Assembly (NCBI GenBank): GCA_023428885.1
Contig: JAEYWQ010000038.1
Coordinates: 1-6,440 of the forward strand
From: Bacillota bacterium
GTDB taxonomy: Bacteria > Bacillota > Clostridia > Lachnospirales > Lachnospiraceae
Direction of reading: 5' to 3'
DNA length: 6,440 nt
Shown here: in pieces, positions 1-6,243 of the stretch
Layout of the letters: every line of letters begins with the position of its first letter
Position numbering within the stretch: position 1 is the first letter of the stretch
The notes under the pieces: generated by a model
Told to the model about the DNA's origin: nothing
Seen by the model: the letters and a program-made list of their open reading frames with translations, nothing else
The model's database searches: none
Made by a program: the position numbers and the translations under genes

Positions 1-301
1 ATTGCAAAAGAAATAGACGAAGAGATGAAAAAGGCGTGTTGTTCCATAACCTATCAGGGAGCTTTCATTTGCCTATCTTCATAAATTTTGTGTAAGAAGA
101 AAAATTGCTCATCAGGGGATGACAAGTCAAGTAATTGAATGTATTAAAGGGATATGTTTCTCGAAAGAAATTAAGTATATTCGATTAGATACTGGAATTG
201 ATAAGGAAGTTGTAAAGCAAATATATTTAAGTGCAGGTTTTAAAATAGTAAGAGTCATCGAAGAAAGTTCAATGGCTTTATATGAGATGGAAGTTAATTA
301 A
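1..301 (+). pseudogene. GNAT-family N-acetyltransferase, 3' part, probably frameshifted
   Basis: The stretch from about position 50 to the TAA at 299-301 reads, in one frame, as the C-terminal half of a GNAT acetyltransferase (acetyl-CoA-dependent N-acetylation; substrate unknown). It contains AYLHKFCVRRKIAHQG, which fits motif A (the acetyl-CoA pyrophosphate-binding turn) with its second glycine replaced, then IKYIRLDTG and YLSAGFKIV, typical of motif B. It ends with ALYEMEV. This frame is closed by a TAA at 47-49. The ATG at 119 lies inside motif A, so starting there would give a 60-residue protein without a complete cofactor site. Positions 1-81 are open in a different frame (IAKEIDEEMKKACC...), which could be the preceding beta strands. 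The simplest reading is a frame change between 50 and 84. The 5' end lies outside the window. The family call is fairly secure; pseudogene status is inferred, and a sequencing error would look the same. Confidence 0.62.
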
Positions 302-340
302 ATATTGTTCTCTGGCTCTGCCTCTGGTGTTTGGCTATGA

Positions 341-469
341 TCATTAGGATCTTGCCCAAACAATGGAGGCAGATTTAGTTACATTGAGAATTCAGATGAA
401 TTTCCTAAGCAAAAAAGGGCACAACGTGCCAAAATGCAAACCTCCTGGATAGGGATGCTAAATCAATGA
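341..469 (+). other. Possible gene remnant: orphan stop-free frame
   Basis: Between the TGA at 338-340 and the TGA at 467-469 there are 42 open codons with protein-like composition, for example NNGGRFSYIENSDEF and AKMQTSWIGMLNQ. No plausible start codon or ribosome binding site precedes them. The ending is loosely reminiscent of the C-terminal helix of AHSA1/SRPBCC proteins, but I do not recognise it firmly. An open frame this short can occur by chance. A 7-bp inverted repeat at 328-334/356-362 lies just upstream; no T-run follows it, so it is not an intrinsic terminator. Confidence 0.15.
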
Positions 470-534
470 ATGTATGTTATTAGATTTCTTTGCCCATAAT
501 TGAATTAAATCAATAGGAAGGTAAATAATAAATG

Positions 535-543
535 AATGCGGAT
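535..543. repeat. Left direct repeat (target-site duplication)
   Basis: AATGCGGAT here is identical to 675-683 and abuts the left inverted repeat of the 131-bp element. The next base (T) also matches, giving 10 identical bases in all. Confidence 0.7.
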
Positions 544-674
544 TTACTGTTCAGCCAATCAGTACCGCAAGGTGTTTTACGCCAGTAAAACCCGAGAATA
601 ACATGCGCCAAAGTGCTCTATTGCACTTTGTGTGCATCCATTGTTGCAGTTAGGCCGTATGGCTGAACTGTAAC
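544..674. mobile_element. MITE-like 131-bp non-autonomous insertion
   Basis: The element is bounded by TTACTGTTCAGCC at 544-556 and GGCTGAACTGTAA at 661-673, which are inverted copies matching at 12 of 13 positions. It is flanked by the direct repeat AATGCGGAT at 535-543 and 675-683, consistent with an 8-9 bp target-site duplication. It encodes no transposase and is too short to do so. Its interior is almost entirely inverted repeats: gttttac/gtaaaac at 574-580/585-591, a 14-bp bulged stem at 603-637, and a 17-bp stem at 640-677. Ends, duplication, size and foldability together fit a MITE mobilised in trans by an unseen IS. I cannot name the parent IS family. The exact right boundary (673 or 674) depends on how the duplication is measured. 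Confidence 0.72.
603..637. repeat. Internal hairpin of the MITE-like element
   Basis: The arm 603-616 (atgcgccaaagtgc) pairs with 623-637 around the six-base loop TCTATT. There are 14 pairs, one of them G-T, with T631 bulged. The inner eight pairs (caaagtgc/gcactttg) are perfect. No T-run follows, so it is not a canonical terminator. Confidence 0.7.
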
Positions 675-677
675 AAT
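640..677. repeat. Right-end hairpin overlapping the terminal inverted repeat
   Basis: ATTGTTGCAGTTAGGCC (640-656) pairs with GGCTGAACTGTAACAAT (661-677) around the loop GTAT. Fourteen pairs are Watson-Crick, two are G-T and one is an A-G mismatch. The right arm contains the whole right terminal inverted repeat, so it can pair either locally or with the left terminal repeat at 544-556. Confidence 0.7.
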
Positions 678-683
678 GCGGAT
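675..683. repeat. Right direct repeat (target-site duplication)
   Basis: AATGCGGAT is the second copy of the repeat at 535-543. One base (C674) separates it from the right inverted repeat, so that base may belong to the element. The TTG at 683-685, which could be mistaken for the start of the downstream gene, begins within this repeat. Confidence 0.7.
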
Positions 684-763
684 TGCTTAAAATCATAGCT
701 GACATGTTGGATGAAGCTTTGTCACTTATGATAGTTGTTAGTTACTTTCATTTTATTATGATT

Positions 764-767
764 GGAG
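764..767 (+). promoter_or_regulatory. Ribosome binding site fixing the start of the large gene
   Basis: GGAG lies 8 nt before the ATG at 776. It supports that start over the earlier in-frame TTG at 683 and the in-frame ATGs between them. The upstream frame translates to a hydrophobic, non-family-like extension. Confidence 0.6.
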
Positions 768-775
768 TTCGGGTA

Positions 776-3700
776 ATGAATAGATATAAGATGGGAATTG
801 ATATTGGTTCGACTACAGTGAAACTAGCGGTGTTGGACGAAGGTGAACATTTAATATACAGCGAGTACCAGCGTCACTTATCGGATAGTAAATCTACCTT
901 AAGGAACCTGATAAAAAAATGTTATGAAGCCCTAGGTAACGTTGAATTACGGGTAAGTATTACAGGCTCCGGAGGGCTTTCTCTATCTCAATGGCTTCAT
1001 ATCAACTTTGTTCAGGAAGTCATTGCATGTACCAAGGCAGTTGAGAATTATATTCCAGAAACGGATGTGATCATTGAGCTTGGTGGAGAGGATGCAAAGA
1101 TCACCTATCTTAGTGGTGGTTTAGAACAGCGGATGAACTCTAGTTGTGCTGGGGGAACCGGTGCTTTCCTTGATCAGATGGCAACTTTACTTCATACTGA
1201 TGCAGTAGGGCTGAATGAATATGCGAAGGGATATCGGGTAATTTATCCGATTGCTTCTAGATGTGGGGTATTTGCCAAGACAGATGTGCAGCCACTAATC
1301 AATGATGGAGCAAGAAAAGAAGATGTGGTAGTATCCATTCTACAAGCGGTGGTAAATCAGACGATCGGTGGTCTGGCTTGCGGTAAGCCCATTCGTGGGA
1401 AAGTAGCCTTCTTGGGTGGACCCTTGTATTTTCTTTCTGAACTACGACAACGGTTTATAGAAAGCTTAAAGTTGACGAAGGAGGAGGCATTGGTTCCAGA
1501 GCATTCCCAGCTCTTTGCAGCCATTGGGACAGCATTATTAGTAAAAAAAGAGGACACTATAGCTTTCTCAGAGTTGGTAAAGCGAGTGGAAGGTATCCAA
1601 GAGTATTCTGAAGAAGAAGTCAAACGATTGCAGCCATTATTTGAGAAGGAAGAGGATTATCAATCCTTTCTGAATCGTCATAAACAGTCGATTGTAAATC
1701 ATGGAGAGCTTTCTAACTATAGAGGAAGAACATATCTGGGCATTGATGCAGGCTCTACAACCATGAAACTGGTATTGATTGGTGAGGAGGGAGAGATTCT
1801 GTACTCCTATTATGGAAGCAATGAAGGAAAGCCATTAAAAAAGATGGTTTGGATATTAAAGGACTTGTATGAGAACCTCCCTAATACAGCCCTGATATCC
1901 AAGTGTGCTGTGACCGGATATGGAGAGGCCTTAATGAAAGCTGCTTTGCATGCAGACCTTGGTGAGATCGAGACTGTTGCCCATTATAAGGCTGCAAAAC
2001 ATTTCTTACCAGAAGTGGACTTTATTCTAGATATAGGCGGCCAGGATATGAAGTGTCTTAGAATTAAAGACGGTGCCATTGATAGTATACTATTAAATGA
2101 AGCCTGTTCCTCTGGATGTGGCTCTTTTCTAGAAGGCTTTGCTAGCTCTTTGAATATGAGCGTGGAGGAGTTTGCGAAGGAAGCTTTATTTTCAAAAGCA
2201 CCGGTAGATCTGGGTACAAAATGCACCGTTTTTATGAATTCTAAAGTCAAGCAAGCACAAAAGGAGGGGGCAAAGGTTTCGGAGTTATCTGCTGGGTTAT
2301 CTTATTCCGTAATTAAAAATGCTCTCTACAAGGTAATCAAGATCAGGAATGAAGAGGATATAGGAAGAAAGATTATTGTTCAAGGTGGGACCTTTTATAA
2401 CGATGCGGTTTTACGATGCTTTGAACTAATCGCAGGAAGAGAAGTGATACGTCCGAATATTGCCGGGTTGATGGGGGCATATGGAGCTGCTTTAATAGCG
2501 AAAGAACATTACCAGGAGGGAGAAACATCCTCCCTTTTATCGAAGGAACACTTAGCCGAGTTTACTATGCAGTCGATTAACCGCCGTTGTGAAGGGTGTC
2601 AAAACCAATGCTTGCTTACAGTAAATCACTTCTCTAATGGAGAAACTTATACTGCTGGGAATCGATGTGAAAGAGGCTTGGGATTAGAAGGAGCAAGTAC
2701 ACAAAAACTGCCGAATCTCTATGAGTATAAATATCGTCGAAGCTTTCATTATCAAGCTTTAAACCTTAAGGATGCGAAACGTGGGCTAATCGGTATACCA
2801 AGAGTCCTTAATATGTATGAGAACTATCCATTCTGGTTTACCTTGTTATCCGAGTTGGGTTTTTCTGTCCTTCTTTCTTCACCTTCCGGGAAGAAACTGT
2901 ATGAGAAAGGCTTAGAGACGATTCCTTCGGAGTCTGCATGCTACCCTGCAAAGCTTTGTCATGGGCATATGATGGATTTAATTGATCGAGGAGTGAAAAC
3001 GATATTCTATCCCTGCGTGGTATATGAAAAAATGGAATATCAGGATGTGACGAACCACTATAATTGTCCTATTGTGATATCCTATCCTGAAGTTATTAAG
3101 GGAAATATCGATGAATTAAAGCAACAAGGTGTGAAGCTGCTAACTCCCTTTCTTTCACTTGACAATGAAAAAGTACTCATTAAGCGTATTACAGAGGAGT
3201 TTAAGGACTTTCATGTCAGCGAACAAGAAGCCAAGAGAGCAGTACTTGCAGCTTGCAAAGAAAGGGAACAATATAAGACGGATATTCAGCAAAAGGGGGA
3301 AGAAACGCTTGCCTTTCTTAAGAAAACAAATCAAAAAGGTATTGTTTTATGTGGAAAACCCTATCATGTGGATCCGGAAATCAACCATGGAATCTCAAAT
3401 CTCATAACTTCCTACGGAATGGCAGTGCTAACCGAAGATAGCATTTCTCATCTGACAGTTCTAAAGCATAAATTAAGGACGGTGGATCAATGGGTATATA
3501 ACTCTAGATTGTATCGGGCAGCAGCCTTGGTAGCACAGGAAGCAAACTTAGAATTAATTCAGCTAAATTCCTTTGGATGTGGTCTTGATGCTGTTACCAC
3601 AGACCAGATTTCAGAGCTATTAGCCTATGGCGGGAAGATGTATACCATGTTAAAAATTGATGAAGGGAATAATCTAGGTGCCGCTAAAATTCGAATACGT

Positions 3701-4993
3701 TCCTTAAAAGCAGCCATGGAGGAAAAAGAACGGAATTCACTTCAAGTAGTAAAGGAAGAATTCATAGATTACCGTCCTATGTTTACGAAAGAAATGCGAA
3801 AAACCCATACGATTTTAGCACCACAGATGGCACCCTATCATTTTGATTTATTACAAGAGGCAATTCGGACCTGTGGTTATCAGATGGTAGTGCTTCCTGC
3901 CGTGGATCGGCATGCCGTGGAAGAAGGATTAAAATATGTTAACAATGACGCTTGTTACCCAGCAATTGTAGTGATAGGTCAGATTATTAAAGCACTAAAG
4001 TCTGGGGAGTATGATGTGAATCAAACCTCGGTCATTATCACACAGACTGGCGGTGGATGCAGGGCAACGAATTATATTGCATTCTTAAAATTAGGCTTAA
4101 AAAAGGCCGGGTTTGAACATGTCCCAATTATCTCTTTGAATGTGGCAGGTTTGGAAAAACAACCGGGCTTTAAATTATCCCTTGGACTCATTCAGCGATG
4201 TATTATGGCATTGATTTACGGAGATTTATTTATGAGAGTTATGAACCGAACTCGACCGTATGAAAAGGTTCCAAACGCTTCACAAACACTTTATGAAAGC
4301 TGGAATGAGAAAGCAAAGGAAAATATTCGAACTGGCAAGAAAAAGGTCTTTGATAAAAATATCAAGAATATTATATATGATTTTGAGCATTTGGAATTAT
4401 TAGATCTTAAAAAACCGAAGGTGGGTATTGTAGGAGAGATTTTGTTAAAGTACCATCCTACCGCCAATAATGACATTGTCAGTCTATTGGAAGAAGAGGG
4501 AGCTGAAGCAGTGGTACCGGATCTTTTGGACTTTCTCTTATATAGTAATTATAATGCAAAGTTCCTGTACGAATATCTTGCGGGGAAGAGAATAAAGAAA
4601 GAGTTAAGTGATATAGCCACATCCTATATCATGAAGTATCGTAAAACTGTGTTAAAGGCACTGAGCGATAGCATTCGCTTTCAACCGCCAACACCGATTG
4701 AACTACTTGCTAAGCTCGCCTCTTCCATGATATCCTTGGGGAATCAGACCGGAGAAGGCTGGCTTGTTACCGCAGAGATGCTTGAATTTATCGAACAGGG
4801 AACGAATAACATTATTTGTGTTCAACCATTGGCCTGTCTACCAAATCATGTGGCGGGGAAAGGAATGTTCAAGCCGTTAAAGGAGAAGTATCCGCAAGCT
4901 AATATTATACCAATCGATTATGATCCTGGAATATCCAGTGTTAATCAATTAAACAGAATCAAATTGATGTTGTCCGTAGCGATGAAGAAATAA
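776..4993 (+). CDS. Fused BadF/BadG/BcrA/BcrD-type activator ATPase and 2-hydroxyacyl-CoA dehydratase-like protein
   Basis: This is a 1405-residue cytoplasmic protein. The family couples ATP hydrolysis to injecting a low-potential electron from a [4Fe-4S] activator into a dehydratase or related iron-sulfur acceptor. Activator domain 1 (about 5-280) shows GIDIGSTT (7-14), ELGGEDAK (101-108), C124 in SSCAGGTG and C163 in SRCGVF. Activator domain 2 (about 320-575) shows GIDAGSTT (322-329), DIGGQD (419-424), C444 in EACSSGCG and C483 in TKCTVF. A cysteine linker follows (C605, C608, C612, C631). The DUF2229-like part begins near GIPRVLNMYE (673) with ESACYPAK (C722), C728, C747, C764 and GKPYH (860). 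The C-terminal HgdB-like part (about 1010-1400) has NNDACYP (C1060), GGGC (C1095), GIVGE (1217-1221), C1348 and C1354. I start at ATG 776, behind GGAG and just before the first ATPase motif. About 1400 residues is usual for this fused family. The architecture is secure. The substrate is unknown, and no electron-donor or CoA-transferase gene adjoins it. It appears to be transcribed alone. Confidence 0.93.
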   Translation: MNRYKMGIDIGSTTVKLAVLDEGEHLIYSEYQRHLSDSKSTLRNLIKKCYEALGNVELRVSITGSGGLSLSQWLHINFVQEVIACTKAVENYIPETDVIIELGGEDAKITYLSGGLEQRMNSSCAGGTGAFLDQMATLLHTDAVGLNEYAKGYRVIYPIASRCGVFAKTDVQPLINDGARKEDVVVSILQAVVNQTIGGLACGKPIRGKVAFLGGPLYFLSELRQRFIESLKLTKEEALVPEHSQLFAAIGTALLVKKEDTIAFSELVKRVEGIQEYSEEEVKRLQPLFEKEEDYQSFLNRHKQSIVNHGELSNYRGRTYLGIDAGSTTMKLVLIGEEGEILYSYYGSNEGKPLKKMVWILKDLYENLPNTALISKCAVTGYGEALMKAALHADLGEIETVAHYKAAKHFLPEVDFILDIGGQDMKCLRIKDGAIDSILLNEACSSGCGSFLEGFASSLNMSVEEFAKEALFSKAPVDLGTKCTVFMNSKVKQAQKEGAKVSELSAGLSYSVIKNALYKVIKIRNEEDIGRKIIVQGGTFYNDAVLRCFELIAGREVIRPNIAGLMGAYGAALIAKEHYQEGETSSLLSKEHLAEFTMQSINRRCEGCQNQCLLTVNHFSNGETYTAGNRCERGLGLEGASTQKLPNLYEYKYRRSFHYQALNLKDAKRGLIGIPRVLNMYENYPFWFTLLSELGFSVLLSSPSGKKLYEKGLETIPSESACYPAKLCHGHMMDLIDRGVKTIFYPCVVYEKMEYQDVTNHYNCPIVISYPEVIKGNIDELKQQGVKLLTPFLSLDNEKVLIKRITEEFKDFHVSEQEAKRAVLAACKEREQYKTDIQQKGEETLAFLKKTNQKGIVLCGKPYHVDPEINHGISNLITSYGMAVLTEDSISHLTVLKHKLRTVDQWVYNSRLYRAAALVAQEANLELIQLNSFGCGLDAVTTDQISELLAYGGKMYTMLKIDEGNNLGAAKIRIRSLKAAMEEKERNSLQVVKEEFIDYRPMFTKEMRKTHTILAPQMAPYHFDLLQEAIRTCGYQMVVLPAVDRHAVEEGLKYVNNDACYPAIVVIGQIIKALKSGEYDVNQTSVIITQTGGGCRATNYIAFLKLGLKKAGFEHVPIISLNVAGLEKQPGFKLSLGLIQRCIMALIYGDLFMRVMNRTRPYEKVPNASQTLYESWNEKAKENIRTGKKKVFDKNIKNIIYDFEHLELLDLKKPKVGIVGEILLKYHPTANNDIVSLLEEEGAEAVVPDLLDFLLYSNYNAKFLYEYLAGKRIKKELSDIATSYIMKYRKTVLKALSDSIRFQPPTPIELLAKLASSMISLGNQTGEGWLVTAEMLEFIEQGTNNIICVQPLACLPNHVAGKGMFKPLKEKYPQANIIPIDYDPGISSVNQLNRIKLMLSVAMKK

Positions 4994-5050
4994 TTTATTC
5001 CAAGGAGAAGGTTAGTTGGTGCTTGTCAGGTCAAGGTTTCAAGTGTATAG

Positions 5051-5109
5051 GCCAAAGGGACGGGGATGTTGACAAACATGTAATGTGTCAACATCCCCGT
5101 CCCTTTGGC
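5051..5109. repeat. Perfect long palindrome, REP-like (GGGACGGGG type)
   Basis: Two 24-nt arms (5051-5074 and 5086-5109) are perfect inverted copies around an 11-nt loop. The outer arm reads GCCAAAGGGACGGGGATG and the inner end TTGACA. From memory, Firmicute genomes carry many dispersed palindromes of this GGGACGG type, some linked to REP-associated tyrosine (Y1) transposases. AGTGTA occurs on both sides (5042-5047 and 5112-5117). The hairpin starts 57 nt after the stop of the large gene and may protect or end its transcript. There is no T-run, so a classical intrinsic terminator is not shown. Confidence 0.75.
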
Positions 5110-5211
5110 ACAGTGTAATAGACGAAAATAATCAAATACATGTTAGCTGCTATTATGGTATCGATACAGTTGTGTTTATGGTGTATTGAATAGGAAGTTT
5201 CATAGCAATGC

Positions 5212-5240
5212 TTTATAAAATCATATACATGGTATATAAT
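5212..5240 (+). promoter_or_regulatory. Candidate sigma-A promoter
   Basis: TATAAT at 5235-5240 is a perfect -10 box. TTTATA at 5212-5217, 17 nt upstream, matches TTGACA at only four of six positions. It is the best promoter-like pair I found in this gap. It would serve the possible small ORF at 5277 and, through a leader of more than 200 nt, the lipoprotein gene. In A+T-rich DNA such matches are common. Confidence 0.3.
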
Positions 5241-5276
5241 AGATTTTGTAATTTGTTAGTCTGTTAAAGGAAATCT

Positions 5277-5336
5277 ATGGAAATCCTTTTAGAGTTCGCA
5301 TTTGCCTTCACTTTAATCGAGGATGCGATTGGGTGA
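5277..5336 (+). CDS. Possible 19-residue leader or relic ORF
   Basis: The ATG is preceded by AAAGGA (5266-5271) with a 5-nt gap, and the frame runs 19 codons to TGA. The peptide begins MEILLEFAFAFTLIEDAIG and is hydrophobic and acidic. It sits downstream of the candidate promoter at 5212-5240 and upstream of the lipoprotein gene. It could be a leader peptide, the remnant of a membrane protein's N-terminus, or chance. I do not recognise it. Confidence 0.2.
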   Translation: MEILLEFAFAFTLIEDAIG

Positions 5337-5462
5337 ATGATGACTTTATAATGGAATACTGAGTTCATCGAGAAGTGGGTCAATAAATAGAGGAAGTAGA
5401 ATATAATAGCATCATTGAAATGAAATCACATAAGTTATGGAGTAGATATATATCAAATATAT

Positions 5463-5470
5463 AGGGAGGA
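5463..5470 (+). promoter_or_regulatory. Strong ribosome binding site of the lipoprotein gene
   Basis: AGGGAGGA ends three bases before the ATG at 5474. GGAGG (5465-5469) leaves a rather short 4-nt gap. The signal peptide begins immediately at this ATG, so the start is well determined. Confidence 0.75.
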
Positions 5471-5473
5471 CTT

Positions 5474-6193
5474 ATGAAAAAAATAGTATCACGGGTAATC
5501 ATTAGTTGTTTTTTGCTTGCTGGGTTAGCCGGCTGCTCATCAAAGGATAAACAAAGAACTTTGGATTCCACAGCTAATGAATTATCAAGTACACCAGATA
5601 CTTCATTAATAGGTGATCAATCCAAACAAACAGCCTTATTAGCTTATATGGATGTCATGTTAAATAAAGTACAATTGATTACTACATCATACGCAGAGAG
5701 CGGAACTAAAACGATCTATTTGAACCAACTGTTAAAAGAGGGAGCAGATAGCTTTCAATTCATTAATTTTGCGGTCTTGGATATGGATGGAGATAAAATT
5801 GATGAAGTTGTTATCCAATATAGTTTAACTGCTAGTTATCCTTACCCGGATTATGTTGAAGTATTACATTACAGAGAGGGCACAGTATATGGTTATAACT
5901 TTAGCTATCGGGGATTATATGGCCTTAAAAATGATGGTAGTTTTATGTGGTCCAATGCTGCGGATGACAATGGGTATGCAACCTTGCAATTTCCATCATA
6001 TAACTGGGAATATGTGAATATAGCATATAACAAACCAAACTTGAACAATGAACCCTATGTAATTAATTATCAAACTGTTACGAAGAGTGATTATGATACT
6101 TTTATAAAAAGCCAAGAAGAAAAAGAAGATGTAATCTGGTACGAGTTTAATGAAGAAAATATAAAGGCTCAACTCTTAGGTGACAACAAGTAA
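5474..6193 (+). CDS. Lipoprotein with a calcium-loop-like motif, function unknown
   Basis: The 239-residue product starts with a lipoprotein signal peptide: MKK, a hydrophobic segment at about 8-18, and the lipobox LAGC with the lipidated cysteine at 21. It should therefore be anchored to the outer face of the membrane. A Ser/Thr-rich linker follows (about 22-50). Residues 103-110, DMDGDKID, form an EF-hand-like loop with acidic ligands at 103, 105, 107 and 110. They sit in a beta-strand context (FAVLDMDGDKIDEVVIQY) like that of VCBS/FG-GAP-type and related extracellular lipoproteins of Lachnospiraceae. The rest is rich in Tyr, Trp and Asn, which fits a folded extracellular domain, perhaps carbohydrate- or peptide-binding; that is a guess. 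There are no further transmembrane segments. I cannot assign a function. The DsbA-like gene follows after 50 nt. Confidence 0.87.
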   Translation: MKKIVSRVIISCFLLAGLAGCSSKDKQRTLDSTANELSSTPDTSLIGDQSKQTALLAYMDVMLNKVQLITTSYAESGTKTIYLNQLLKEGADSFQFINFAVLDMDGDKIDEVVIQYSLTASYPYPDYVEVLHYREGTVYGYNFSYRGLYGLKNDGSFMWSNAADDNGYATLQFPSYNWEYVNIAYNKPNLNNEPYVINYQTVTKSDYDTFIKSQEEKEDVIWYEFNEENIKAQLLGDNK

Positions 6194-6243
6194 TGTAAGA
6201 GCAGTTTTTAAAAACTATCGAGCTAAGATAAGAAAGGAATCCT

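Noticed and set aside
328..362. An inverted repeat TGTTTGG/CCAAACA with an inner GATC pair, possibly a terminator.
   Set aside because: The loop is long and no T-run follows.
500..529. A promoter-like TTGAAT followed by AATAAT for the large gene.
   Set aside because: Spacing is 18 nt and the -10 lacks the conserved first T. Such matches are common in A+T-rich DNA, and the element separates it from the gene.
532..588. An 18-codon ORF starting ATGAATGCG behind AGGAAGG (515-521).
   Set aside because: It runs into the MITE-like element and ends there. After removing the insertion the frame still stops after a few codons, so no gene is restored.
649..655. GTTAGGC, identical to an integron attC core-site half.
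   Set aside because: There is no matching RYYYAAC partner, no integrase or gene cassette, and the motif lies in a hairpin explained by the element's own ends.
5002..5070. AAGGAG-type site followed by TTG/GTG and a short frame into the REP palindrome.
   Set aside because: The frame ends within the palindrome after fewer than 20 codons and shows no recognisable protein content.
5380..5571. A 63-codon minus-strand ORF overlapping the lipoprotein start.
   Set aside because: It overlaps the clear signal peptide gene antisense and shows no family features or ribosome binding site that I can support.
6203..6216. The palindrome AGTTTTTAAAAACT between the lipoprotein and DsbA-like genes.
   Set aside because: It has no loop and only A/T-rich pairing, so it is unlikely to be a working terminator hairpin.
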